Positions 7,691 through 16,513 of a DNA stretch of 64,000 nucleotides are shown here, in pieces. The notes under the pieces were generated by a model. It worked only from the letters and a program-made list of their open reading frames with translations. It had not been told where the DNA came from and made no database searches. The DNA is from Runella salmonicolor (GTDB taxonomy: Bacteria > Bacteroidota > Bacteroidia > Cytophagales > Spirosomataceae): positions 1-64,000 of the forward strand of contig NZ_JAMZEL010000003.1 of assembly GCF_024158025.1 (NCBI RefSeq). Direction: 5' to 3'. The position numbers and the translations under genes are program-made. Position 1 is the stretch's first letter. Each line of letters begins with the position of its first letter.

Positions 7691-9172
7691 TTATTTTCTG
7701 ATTAAATCCCTAAGTTCGACTTGTAACGGTTTGTTGTCGGGGAACTCTTGTGGAATCCATCGCTCCACTATCTTTCCTTGCGCATCAATGAGTACAAAAG
7801 GGTAGCGCATCGTAGAAGCATAGGCCTCTTTAAGCATTTGTGCATCATCGTCGGAGGCCCATAGATGCAATACACCTGGGCGTTTTTCGGTGGTTGGCTG
7901 CCACATTTCATACGTCGTTGCTGGGGTTATGTTGAGGTAGACAAAATTCAAACGGCCACGGTATTTTTCTTCCAAAGGTTTAAAATCATTTTCGTGCTGT
8001 TTTAGATTATAGCAGAAAGCAATGCAAACAGGCTTGCCCCGCAGACTTGACAAAGCTACGGTGTTACAATCGCGGTCTTTAAGCATAAACTCGGGTGCTA
8101 GAGCGGCTACCTCCATCTTCTCTTTTGCTTCGATAGTACGTTTAAAATAAGGCACCAGAGCTGATTCTGGATATGTTTGTTCGTACTTGGCCAACAATCC
8201 ACGGGCTGTGCTCATATTGCTCCGAAACGTGGTAGAATAATTGAGCCAATGGGTCAACAAATATTCTTTTTGTTTGGGATAACTCTGGAGTTCTTCGCTG
8301 CTCAGTTGATACGCCATTTGCACCGCCTCCGGGGATAATATATACCGCTTCGCGGAGTCGGTAGGATATTTTTGGATGACGGGTACTTGAATAAAATTGC
8401 GCAGCTCGTTGCGATAAACCTCACTTAGCAGGGCCGCATCGGGCATAATTTTAAAATTCTGAAGTGCTAGCTCCTGAATTTCTTTTCGTTGATTGGGTTT
8501 TAGCTGCACACCCTGACTCTCACGGATTTTTTTGTCAGAAACTACAAGTTTAAGCAGATAAGGTTCCGTATTTGTAATGGCCGTCACGTAGGTTTCAAAT
8601 GCTTCGTCGATGGGTTGTTGGCCCTTCAAAGTTTGCAAGCGTTGTTGACGTGTACGTTGTAGACTGTCAACCTTGGTGAGAATGTGAAAATTATCAATTT
8701 GGGAAGGATTATACCCAAATTGGGGCAAATAATCATACATATTTTCCCGAAAATAATCTCTAAGGTACTCTTGGTAGCGGGCATTGGTGCCCGTAAAAGT
8801 TAGTGTTTTGTTAGGAGAAATGCCGATTGCCAGGTTATCATTTGGGCTGATGAACAGCAAATAATTTACACTTTCTTGGCTTTTATTGGCATTTATCATG
8901 CGTTTGTTGACGATATTCAATCGAACAACCTGCGGTTCTTTCAGTGCAAATTCGGTCTTTGCCCATTGTTTTGTACTGTCGTCAAATACACCGATGTTTA
9001 GAAATTCTACGTCGGTAAGACCAATGGAAGGCGCATCAAGATAACGGACTTTCTCGGCGGTTAAAGAGACAATAAAATCATTGTTTTGGGGCAATTTGAG
9101 CAGGATTTGAGCTGTTTGGGCCTTTGCCGTTAAGCTTAAAAAAAGGCAAAAAGCGAACAATTTTTTCGTCAT
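7691..9172 (-). CDS. Secreted thioredoxin-fold protein lacking the CXXC motif
   Basis: A 493-residue protein with a signal peptide (MTKKLFAFCLFLSLTAKAQT). The middle (about 100-340) is helical and unrecognised. The C-terminal ~140 residues follow the TlpA/AhpC pattern: LAPEFMLKDRDCNTVALSSLRGKPVCIAFCYNLKQHENDFKPLEEKY, later PFVLIDAQGKIVERW. Where TlpA has WCxxC the sequence reads AFCYNLKQHE, so the second cysteine and the tryptophan are missing. A normal disulfide exchange cycle at this site is unlikely. Similar degenerate TlpA-like proteins are common in Bacteroidota. Alone on its strand, with 119 bases before the next gene. Confidence 0.75.
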   Translation of the reverse strand: MTKKLFAFCLFLSLTAKAQTAQILLKLPQNNDFIVSLTAEKVRYLDAPSIGLTDVEFLNIGVFDDSTKQWAKTEFALKEPQVVRLNIVNKRMINANKSQESVNYLLFISPNDNLAIGISPNKTLTFTGTNARYQEYLRDYFRENMYDYLPQFGYNPSQIDNFHILTKVDSLQRTRQQRLQTLKGQQPIDEAFETYVTAITNTEPYLLKLVVSDKKIRESQGVQLKPNQRKEIQELALQNFKIMPDAALLSEVYRNELRNFIQVPVIQKYPTDSAKRYILSPEAVQMAYQLSSEELQSYPKQKEYLLTHWLNYSTTFRSNMSTARGLLAKYEQTYPESALVPYFKRTIEAKEKMEVAALAPEFMLKDRDCNTVALSSLRGKPVCIAFCYNLKQHENDFKPLEEKYRGRLNFVYLNITPATTYEMWQPTTEKRPGVLHLWASDDDAQMLKEAYASTMRYPFVLIDAQGKIVERWIPQEFPDNKPLQVELRDLIRK

Positions 9173-9291
9173 AAAGATTTTTGTTAGTTGTATAGTGAGT
9201 TAAATGTGGATACTTGCCGAAGGTGTTAACCCAATGACCCAAGATAATAAAACGAATAAGTTGACTAAAACGTGTCTTTTTGTTGCGTCAA

Positions 9292-10329
9292 TTAAGTTTC
9301 GGCAGTTCCTAAAAGAGTACTGATGGGTTTCCATGAAGGAACGTGGTCGGCAATCACTTTCAGGATGGCTGCAAAAGGTAAGAACAAAACCATGCCAGAC
9401 ACTCCCCATATCACCCCGCCGATAAACAATGCAATGATGGATGCCAGTGTATTCACTTTCAATTGGCTACCAACGACCATCGGAAAAATGACATTGGCTT
9501 CCAAATATTGCACGACCCCAAACACGGCTACCACTGCCAAAGGATACCAAAGAGAATCATAAGAAATCCAAGCAATCGAAATAGGCAACAGCGCTCCTAC
9601 CATGATACCCACGTAAGGAATGATGGTCAAAATGGAGGTAATGAACCCAAACAAAATGGCGTACTCAATCCCGATGATGGCCAGCCCGATGGAGTTTAGA
9701 ATACCGACCGATAGATAAACCAGCAGCAGCCCCTTGATGTAATTATGATAAGTTTGGACCGTTTGATGCGTAACCGAGTAGACAAGTTTTTGGTTTGATT
9801 CGCCAAAAAGTTCGTATAAAAATTTCATGATTAAACCGCGATAGTACAGAAACAACGCCGTAAATAAAGGAATCATGAAGGCGTTGAAAAGCAGATTGGC
9901 TGTGACATTAAACGTTCCTACCAAAACAACCCCAATTTTGGAACCTGCTTCTGAGCCTGTTTTAATCAACCAATTGTCCAACATTTTTTCGGTGAGATGA
10001 AAACGGAATCTAAGCCATTCCTGTATTTGAGGCCAATTTTCTTTGAATTTGGTAGTGATTTTGGGTACTTCTTTTTGAAACTCGTCCAATTGCCAAACCA
10101 ATAATGTCACCAATGCGGCTACAATCAGGAAGACGATGGCTAAGCAAGCAGTGATGGCTAAACTGCGGGGCCATTTCCACTTTTCTAACTTCTGACAAAA
10201 AGGTGCCATGACGATAGCAACCAATAAACCAAAAGTCATGGGTATGGTAATGGATTGCGTAAAGTACATAAAGACAGCTACAAAAAAGACGATTTGAAGA
10301 TACCGGACGCTTTGTTGAGTAGTTGGCAT
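9292..10329 (-). CDS. AI-2E/PerM family permease
   Basis: A 345-residue integral membrane protein with about eight predicted helices in the AI-2E (YdiK/TqsA/PerM) arrangement. There is an N-terminal pair of helices, a soluble stretch (VPKITTKFKENWPQIQEWLRFRF), and then helices with FGFITSILTIIPYVGIMVGALLPI. That segment, with its conserved P-Y-x-G, is the family signature, and PMVVGSQLKVNTLASIIALFIGG follows. Some members export autoinducer-2, others act in Na+/H+ exchange; the substrate is not predictable. It is flanked by a terminator on its upstream side (10411-10450), so it likely has its own promoter in 10330-10410. Confidence 0.87.
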   Translation of the reverse strand: MPTTQQSVRYLQIVFFVAVFMYFTQSITIPMTFGLLVAIVMAPFCQKLEKWKWPRSLAITACLAIVFLIVAALVTLLVWQLDEFQKEVPKITTKFKENWPQIQEWLRFRFHLTEKMLDNWLIKTGSEAGSKIGVVLVGTFNVTANLLFNAFMIPLFTALFLYYRGLIMKFLYELFGESNQKLVYSVTHQTVQTYHNYIKGLLLVYLSVGILNSIGLAIIGIEYAILFGFITSILTIIPYVGIMVGALLPISIAWISYDSLWYPLAVVAVFGVVQYLEANVIFPMVVGSQLKVNTLASIIALFIGGVIWGVSGMVLFLPFAAILKVIADHVPSWKPISTLLGTAET

Positions 10330-10410
10330 AACGAATAGTTTTTTGACAATATTGGTAAAAAATCAGCAAAAGCCCTCTGATGAATATCAATGTCAGGATT
10401 CGAAAGTACA

Positions 10411-10450
10411 AAAAACGAAACAGCCGTTCTGCAACGGCTGTTTCGTTTTT
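10411..10450 (-). terminator. Terminator of the large sugar-dehydrogenase gene
   Basis: AAAAACGAAACAGCCGTT (10411-10428) pairs perfectly with AACGGCTGTTTCGTTTTT (10433-10450) around CTGC. This is an 18-bp stem with T runs on both strands, 28 bases past the stop of the minus-strand gene. Confidence 0.9.
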
Positions 10451-10477
10451 ATGGCATGAAAAGAGCAAGAGAGACGA

Positions 10478-13198
10478 TTACTTGCCCGTATTTACGACCC
10501 CGGAGGGATTAAATTGAATCCATTCTAAACCAAACAAGCCTTTGTTTTCGGGAACGGATTGGGCGGTAGTGAACACAAGATAAACGTTGTGAAGCTTTTC
10601 ATCGGGTCGACGAATAGACGCATTTAATACCCCTACTTTATTGTCGGGTACTTCTACTTCACCAATCAAAGCGCCCGTTGGGCTATCGAGTCGCACTTCG
10701 ATTTTGCCACCTACTGTACGGCTTGGCTCGGCATAGACCATAAACGAAAGCGTACTGATGTCGGTCAAATCAATGTCTTTGTATACCGCATAGCTGCCAT
10801 TTTTGACGGGTGCCAGTACTTCGCTTTTGGTTGGCAATTCTACCTTGGTAGCATCCTTAACTTCGTCATTTTGCACCGCCTTCACTTTGGCGGGGCGCAG
10901 GGCTACCGTGGTGGTAGAAGTCTGCGGACCTAGGTTAGCGTTTCCTTTGTCAGTATAGCTTGCCGTAAAAATATATGAACCTTCTTTTTGCTTGGCCGCA
11001 GTTACGTATTCTCCTTTGACGGGTTTTTTATCGGGGCCTTTTTCGTTGGCCAACGACATAATGTAACGCACTATCTCCTTGGCGTCGTCTTTCTTAATTT
11101 GGGGGTGGGCACTCATGGCTTGCTCGCCCCAAACACCGCCGCCACCATTGATGATTTTATCGGCAAGCATACTTACCACGTCGCGCTCTCTTTGGTATTT
11201 TTTTGCTACATCGCGATACGATGGGCCAATTGATTTTTTGTCAATGCTGTGACAGGCCATACAATCAGAAAGCTCCATAAGGCGTTTTCCCGTGGCAAAT
11301 CCCAAATTTGCTTGGTGGCCCTGGGCCAGAATGGTCTTGTCAAATCCTTCCAAATAATCGATTGTTACGATGACATCCTCGGGGCTGATTTTCTTATTTG
11401 CCAAGCTACCGTCTTCTTTATCAGCCACTTTTACTTCGTAGCTAACGGGTTTATTTTCCCAATAAAAAGATTTATTACCTGCTACGGCTACTTCCACTTT
11501 TGGAGGCTCGTTGCCCACTTTTACTTCTACATTGCTTGACGAAACATTTCCTTTTGCATCAGTTACTTTCAGCGTAGCGGTATAGGTGCCAGGTTTTGTA
11601 TAAGTAAAAGTTGGGTTTGGCAGGGTGCTTTTAGGAAGACCTTTGCCAAAACTCCACTCATAGGTGAGTGCATCCCCGTCATAATCTACCGTTCCTTTAG
11701 AAGAGAAAACGGCTTTCATGGGCGCTGCACCTGCTTTTTTGTTGACAGTGGCGGCGGCCACTGGCTTACGGTTTCCGGCATTGTACGTAATCCGCGACAA
11801 ACGCGAATCGTCATTCTGGGCAAACCAAGTGTTTCCGTATTCCATGACGTACAACGAACCGTCAACGGCAAACTGCATATCAATCGGGTGGCTAAACTTA
11901 GTGCTTGGCATGAAGGTTTCCATGCTTACAAAATCGCCTTCTTTGGTCATCGTAACGGGGTGAATCCAATCACGAATCCATTCGTATGCAAACAGTTTTC
12001 CATCATAATGGCGGGGAAATTTTACGTCATTTTCTGGATAGTCATCATAGTAATATACAGGCCCAGCCATGGCGTTGCGACCGCCTTTTCCCACGATGGG
12101 GCCAAATTCAGGTGACTCGGCATAAGGATAATAAATAAAGGCTTTTTGGGCAGGAGGCAATTCAATCAAACCCGTGTTGTGCGGGGAGTCGTTGATGGGT
12201 TTTGCGGGGTCAAATCTTTCGCCCGATATTTTGGTTCCCATATCATAACGATTGTAGGCTCTATTGTCGGCCACAAATAGGGGATACCCAAAATAACCTG
12301 CTTTACGGGCCTGATTGACTTCATCGTACCCGCGCGACCCGCGCGTTTCACTGTCGTTGCCAGCATCTGGACCTACTTCGCCCCAGTACAGAAAACCAGT
12401 ACGCTGGTCTACTGAAATACGGTAGGGGTTACGGTTTCCCATGATGTAGATTTCGGGGCGGGCTTTTTCGGTGCCTGGAGCAAAAAGATTCCCAGACGGG
12501 ATGTCATATCCACCTTCGGCGCGGGGTTTGATGCGGAGGATTTTACCCCGTAAATCATTGGTGTTTGAAGAAGTAGAGCGACCGTCCCAGTTGGCTCTTC
12601 CAGGGCGTCCGTCGAGTGCGCCGTAGCCATCATTACCAAACGGGTTGATATCGTCGCCAGTAGAGAGGTACAAATTGCCTTGCTTGTCCCAAGCAATGGA
12701 GCCTCCGGTATGGCAGCAATCATTGCGTTTGACGGGTACACGAAGCAGCACTTGCTCGGTACTCAGCAGCAAAGTATCGCGCTCGGTATCGTACTTCATA
12801 CGTACCAGCCGTTGTGAAGTGTCAGCCTCTGAAGAGACGGGAGAATAGTATAAGTAAACCCACTTGTTTTGTTTGAAATCAGGATCAACGTTGATGCCCA
12901 TCAACCCGTATTCTTGTTTGATATAAACAGGGATATTGCCTACAACTTTATAGGTGTTGGGCTTTTTAGGATTATAAAGCTTTACTTTCCCTTTTCGCTC
13001 AGTAAACAGGACACGGTGGTCGTCTAGCACAACCAGCTCCGTGGGCTCGTCCAATTTTTCAAGTAAAATGTTTTTTGTAAAACGATTTTCTTCGGGAAGG
13101 GCAGGGGACTGGGCTGAAACGGTACTACTTAGCAATGCGGCTAGCAATAGCGAACTACTACCCATACACATTGTTTTTTTCCAAAATGGATTTTCCAT
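10478..13198 (-). CDS. Secreted PQQ-type sugar dehydrogenase with PKD, cytochrome c and C-terminal binding domain
   Basis: A 906-residue modular exported protein. The start at 13198 gives a clean signal peptide (MENPFWKKTMCMGSSS..VSAQ); the frame extends 16 codons further upstream without a signal-like start. Domains in order: a six-bladed soluble glucose dehydrogenase-like propeller (about 35-465, with EYGLMGINVDPDF, GGSIAWDKQGNLYLSTGDD, GNRNPYRISVDQRTG); a PKD domain (about 474-560, SKGTVDYDGDALTYEWSFG); a class I cytochrome c (C646-M-A-C649-H650, with a likely Met ligand in MSAHP); and a carbohydrate-binding-like beta domain (about 770-906). It probably oxidises a sugar outside the cell and passes electrons to the haem. 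Cofactor and substrate are inferred. Confidence 0.88.
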   Translation of the reverse strand: MENPFWKKTMCMGSSSLLLAALLSSTVSAQSPALPEENRFTKNILLEKLDEPTELVVLDDHRVLFTERKGKVKLYNPKKPNTYKVVGNIPVYIKQEYGLMGINVDPDFKQNKWVYLYYSPVSSEADTSQRLVRMKYDTERDTLLLSTEQVLLRVPVKRNDCCHTGGSIAWDKQGNLYLSTGDDINPFGNDGYGALDGRPGRANWDGRSTSSNTNDLRGKILRIKPRAEGGYDIPSGNLFAPGTEKARPEIYIMGNRNPYRISVDQRTGFLYWGEVGPDAGNDSETRGSRGYDEVNQARKAGYFGYPLFVADNRAYNRYDMGTKISGERFDPAKPINDSPHNTGLIELPPAQKAFIYYPYAESPEFGPIVGKGGRNAMAGPVYYYDDYPENDVKFPRHYDGKLFAYEWIRDWIHPVTMTKEGDFVSMETFMPSTKFSHPIDMQFAVDGSLYVMEYGNTWFAQNDDSRLSRITYNAGNRKPVAAATVNKKAGAAPMKAVFSSKGTVDYDGDALTYEWSFGKGLPKSTLPNPTFTYTKPGTYTATLKVTDAKGNVSSSNVEVKVGNEPPKVEVAVAGNKSFYWENKPVSYEVKVADKEDGSLANKKISPEDVIVTIDYLEGFDKTILAQGHQANLGFATGKRLMELSDCMACHSIDKKSIGPSYRDVAKKYQRERDVVSMLADKIINGGGGVWGEQAMSAHPQIKKDDAKEIVRYIMSLANEKGPDKKPVKGEYVTAAKQKEGSYIFTASYTDKGNANLGPQTSTTTVALRPAKVKAVQNDEVKDATKVELPTKSEVLAPVKNGSYAVYKDIDLTDISTLSFMVYAEPSRTVGGKIEVRLDSPTGALIGEVEVPDNKVGVLNASIRRPDEKLHNVYLVFTTAQSVPENKGLFGLEWIQFNPSGVVNTGK

Positions 13199-13692
13199 GA
13201 GGTCACTTATGTTTGTTATAATTTTAATACTAAAGTACAAAAGCACCGAAAACTAATGATGTAGCCGGTGTACATATAACGTTGAAAGTCGAATATGGTA
13301 CTATTGGGCGCGTATAACAGAAAACTATTTTTATCGAAAACGGTTTGTTTAATGAATTGTTTGACCGCAGAAAAACTGTAATAGGTTGTATACCAAGCAT
13401 TCTGTCTTTGTTTGAACTAATGAAAAAAATAAATCGTTTATTTATTGGATTTAGAATACAATTTAACCGATATTTGTCACGTTTTTTTCAAAAACCAAAT
13501 ACAAAAGTGGCACAAACTCTCTCACATACTCGCTGCGCGCACATTACGCCATTTTTTTGTAGGTCCGAAAGGACACATTAATACTGTTTGCCTACGCGGC
13601 GAACGCTCTCGCCAGATTCCCAAAAATCGTTTCTTTTTTTTCTCAACACCAAAGCGGATTTGTTGTCTCCGCAGAGGATTCAATTCCAATAA
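13199..13692. other. Non-coding divergent region
   Basis: About 490 bases between the divergent sugar-dehydrogenase gene and the acetyltransferase gene. It is AT-rich near both genes and should hold both promoters, but I find no perfect TAnnTTTG box. The hairpin GTCCGAAAGGAC near 13562-13574 is the only small structure noted. Short open frames here have no recognisable protein features. Confidence 0.5.
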
Positions 13693-14409
13693 ATGACAAT
13701 GTCAAACATCGAAATAGTAGCCAACGAGTACATCGTAGAAACAGCCGAAGACAAACACTTCCATCTCGCCGAAACCATCTGTAAAGAGATGGAAGAAAGT
13801 GCCAAACAACGCGGAACTGGAATCGCCAAACGCTCACCTGTGTATATTCAGGAAAAAATGGCCGAAGGCAAAGCCATCATCGCCACAACGTTGCTTGGAG
13901 AATGGGTTGGTTTTTGTTATATCGAGACCTGGGAGCATGGCAAGTTTGTGGCCAACTCTGGGTTGATTGTTCACCCTGATTATCGCAAAAGCGGTATCGC
14001 GAAAGCCATCAAAAGAAAGGCTTTCGAACTCTCGCGGACCAAATATCCAGAGGCCAAAATCATCGGAATTACGACCAGCTTGGCCGTGATGAAGATTAAC
14101 TCAGATTTGGGATATGAGCCCGTTACGTTCAGTGAATTACCCGCCGACGACGCCTTTTGGAAAGGCTGTTCGAGCTGCGTAAATTATGACGTACTCACCC
14201 GGACCAACCGTAAAAACTGCCTTTGTACGGGGATGATGTATGACCCGTTGCAAGTACCGAAAACGGAAAAAAAGGCACCTTGGGACTTTCTGAAAGAATC
14301 TAAATTGTACGAGCGCTGGATGCGTATCAAACAGCGGATTCTGTTGCGTCGCGAAATACGTGAAGCCAAAGCCCGTAAACGTCAGAACGAATTGGAGTTG
14401 GTACACTAG
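13693..14409 (+). CDS. Acetyltransferase next to argG, with C-terminal cysteine cluster
   Basis: A 238-residue GNAT protein. The GNAT core lies at about 45-145 (EWVGFCYIETW, NSGLIVHPDYRKSGIAKAIKRKAFEL). It is followed by a cysteine cluster C159-x2-C162-x13-C176-x-C178 and a polar C-terminal tail rich in Arg/Lys/Glu. In many Bacteroidota an N-acetyltransferase of this type sits directly before argG and has been proposed to acylate glutamate or ornithine in arginine synthesis; that assignment is from general knowledge, not proved here. The cysteines suggest a metal site or regulation. ATG 13693 and 13699 are both possible starts. A terminator separates it from argG. Confidence 0.8.
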   Translation: MTMSNIEIVANEYIVETAEDKHFHLAETICKEMEESAKQRGTGIAKRSPVYIQEKMAEGKAIIATTLLGEWVGFCYIETWEHGKFVANSGLIVHPDYRKSGIAKAIKRKAFELSRTKYPEAKIIGITTSLAVMKINSDLGYEPVTFSELPADDAFWKGCSSCVNYDVLTRTNRKNCLCTGMMYDPLQVPKTEKKAPWDFLKESKLYERWMRIKQRILLRREIREAKARKRQNELELVH

Positions 14410-14429
14410 ACTCCCTGTAAAGTACATAC

Positions 14430-14473
14430 GGTCCTAATTGGTAATTTAAACTGCCAGTTAGGACCTTTTTTTT
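14430..14473 (+). terminator. Terminator between the acetyltransferase and argG
   Basis: GGTCCTAATTGG (14430-14441) pairs with CCAGTTAGGACC (14453-14464; one G-T pair), followed by nine T. It implies that argG has its own promoter. Confidence 0.85.
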
Positions 14474-14496
14474 TAGTAACCTTGTCGTTATTCTCC

Positions 14497-14504
14497 TAAC
14501 TTTG
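14497..14504 (+). promoter_or_regulatory. Candidate -7 box of argG
   Basis: TAACTTTG fits TAnnTTTG, between the terminator and argG, about 120 bases before ATG 14623. No good -33 TTG at standard spacing is present. Confidence 0.35.
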
Positions 14505-14622
14505 CGCTAAAATAGTGAGTATAACCTACCAATTTGTCAAAGGTAATGGTTGCCCCGATGGCGTGATTTTTACAAAACCTGCTTAATGGGTGGCCGCAAA
14601 CAAAATAACATTAAAGAAGTCC

Positions 14623-15828
14623 ATGTCTGAAAGTAAAAAAGTTGTTTTAGCGTTTAGCGGAGGTTTGGATACCTCTTTTTGCGTCAAATATTTGTCGGAA
14701 GACAAAGGCTACGAAATTTACTCCGTATTGGTGGATACGGGCGGTTTTTCGGACGAAGAACTGAAAGCGATTGAAGCCCGCGCGTATTCGTTGGGCGTCA
14801 AAAAACACGCGACCATTTCCAAAACACAGGATTATTATCAGCAATGTATTAAATACCTAGTGTTTGGCAATATTCTCAAAAACAATACCTACCCGCTTTC
14901 GGTGAGTGCGGAGCGTATTTTTCAAGCCATTGCGGCTGCCGAGTACGCCAAAGAGATTGGTGCTGAGGCCATTGCGCACGGGAGTACGGGTGCTGGAAAT
15001 GACCAAGTTCGGTTTGATATGGCGTTCCGTATCATTATGCCAGAAGCCGAAATCATTACCCCAATTCGGGATTTAAGGTTGTCGCGCGAGGCGGAAATTG
15101 ATTATTTGAAATCAAAAGGAGTCGATCAAGAATGGCACAAAGCGGCCTATTCTATCAATAAAGGCCTTTGGGGGACGTCGGTTGGCGGTAAAGAAACCCT
15201 CACATCAGATAAATATTTGCCCGAAAGCGCTTTTCCGACGCAAGTGAGCAAAACAGAAGCGGAACGCGTAACCCTGCAATTTGAAAAAGGAGAATTGGTT
15301 GGAATCAACGATACGGCTTATTCACCCGTGGAAGCCATCCAAAAACTGGCCGAAATTGCGGCGCCGTTCGGCATTGGGCGCGATATTCACGTGGGAGATA
15401 CTATCATTGGTATCAAAGGCCGCGTAGGCTTTGAAGCAGCCGCACCTTTGGTCATTATTAAAGCCCACCATACGCTCGAAAAACACGTACTGAGTGAGCA
15501 ACAATTGTATTGGAAAGAACAACTGGCCAACTGGTACGGAAGCCTGCTGCACAAAGGTCAGTTTATGGAGCCTGTGATGCGAAATATTGAGACATTCTTA
15601 GCCGATACCCAACAGCACGTAACGGGCAAAGTGCACCTTACGTTGGCACCTTATCGTTTTTATGTGGAAGGAATTGAATCAAGTTACGATTTGATGTCGC
15701 CAGTGTTTGGAAGCTATGGCGAGATGAACAATGCTTGGACGGGCGACGATGTACGGGGATTTGCCAAAGTTGCCTCCAATCAAGTGATGATTTATCAGAA
15801 AATCAGTGAGTTGAATAACACACATTAA
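14623..15828 (+). CDS. argG: Argininosuccinate synthase
   Basis: A 401-residue enzyme that joins citrulline and aspartate with ATP to form argininosuccinate. The N-terminal ATP pyrophosphatase loop is AFSGGLDTSFCVKYL (residues 10-24). Family blocks include AHGSTGAGNDQVRFD, STGAG, YSINKGLWGTSVGGKETL and VEGIESSYDLMSPVFGSYGE. ATG 14623 places the start eight codons before the core; a GTG at 14590 in the same frame is less likely. No other arg genes follow; an antitoxin-like gene starts 8 bases after the stop. Confidence 0.96.
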   Translation: MSESKKVVLAFSGGLDTSFCVKYLSEDKGYEIYSVLVDTGGFSDEELKAIEARAYSLGVKKHATISKTQDYYQQCIKYLVFGNILKNNTYPLSVSAERIFQAIAAAEYAKEIGAEAIAHGSTGAGNDQVRFDMAFRIIMPEAEIITPIRDLRLSREAEIDYLKSKGVDQEWHKAAYSINKGLWGTSVGGKETLTSDKYLPESAFPTQVSKTEAERVTLQFEKGELVGINDTAYSPVEAIQKLAEIAAPFGIGRDIHVGDTIIGIKGRVGFEAAAPLVIIKAHHTLEKHVLSEQQLYWKEQLANWYGSLLHKGQFMEPVMRNIETFLADTQQHVTGKVHLTLAPYRFYVEGIESSYDLMSPVFGSYGEMNNAWTGDDVRGFAKVASNQVMIYQKISELNNTH

Positions 15829-15836
15829 CTACAAGA

Positions 15837-16073
15837 ATGATTATGGGAGCACTCGAATTAAGAAATGCAATTCTGGAAAGAACGGCTCTTTTGCCGGAAA
15901 GCTTATTGCAGGAAGTATATGATTTTGTAGAGTTCCTCAATCTAAAGCAGCAACGTTATCTGTCTGATTTAGAGGATAATCTATCTGTGTTTACTCAGTC
16001 TGAAATCACTCACGTGGAAGAAGAATTTCTGAACTATAAAGAGTTATATCCTCGTGAAGGAAGAAGTAATTGA
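15837..16073 (+). CDS. DUF2281-like antitoxin of a putative toxin-antitoxin pair
   Basis: A 78-residue acidic protein: an amphipathic N-terminal helix LRNAILERTALLPESLLQEVYDFVEFL, then LKQQRYLSDLEDNL and a C-terminal helical tail. The LLPE..L.EV.DFVEFL pattern is typical of DUF2281/'addiction module' small proteins. The next gene overlaps it by 20 bases and encodes a PIN-like protein, the usual toxin partner. ATG 15837 or 15843 may be the start. The tail probably wraps the toxin. Located only 8 bases after argG, so it may be read from the argG transcript. Confidence 0.7.
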   Translation: MIMGALELRNAILERTALLPESLLQEVYDFVEFLNLKQQRYLSDLEDNLSVFTQSEITHVEEEFLNYKELYPREGRSN

Positions 16074-16500
16074 AGGAATTCGAGTAGTTACACCCGATAA
16101 GTATGTCACAGATACGATGGCTTTGGTGCTTTGGTTAGAAAATCGTAAGCTTCCACCCAAAGTAAAAGACATTTTTGAGAAAACTTTATCAATACCGCCC
16201 TGGGAATCTATTATTTATATCCCAAGTATTGTATTGGCAGAAGTAGGCTATTTGTCGGAAAAGGGGAGAATAGAAACAAATTTACTCGAAATTGAAAAAA
16301 GGCTTTTACCTCCGAACACAGGCGGTTTTTACGTTTACGGACACCAGTTCGAGGAGATAAAAACAACTTTTGAAATTACAGATATTCCTGAACTACATGA
16401 TAGGCTCATTGCGGGCGTTGGAAGAACTTTACAATGTAAAATACTCACAAATGACCCGAAAATGATTAATTCTAACTTTGTGGAAACTTTATGGGAGTAA
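16054..16500 (+). CDS. PIN domain (VapC-like) toxin
   Basis: A 148-residue protein with the spaced acidic residues of PIN nucleases: YVTDTMALVLWLE (first Asp near residue 20), IPSIVLAEVGYLSEKG (Glu), DIPELHDRLIAGVGR (Asp) and CKILTNDPKMI (Asp in TND). These four positions match the usual metal-binding set. The start is a GTG at 16054; the first Asp lies before any in-frame ATG, so a later start would lose it. It overlaps the antitoxin-like gene. PIN toxins usually cut tRNA or rRNA; the target here is unknown. Confidence 0.78.
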   Translation: MKEEVIEGIRVVTPDKYVTDTMALVLWLENRKLPPKVKDIFEKTLSIPPWESIIYIPSIVLAEVGYLSEKGRIETNLLEIEKRLLPPNTGGFYVYGHQFEEIKTTFEITDIPELHDRLIAGVGRTLQCKILTNDPKMINSNFVETLWE

Positions 16501-16513
16501 TCCTAAATAATAA

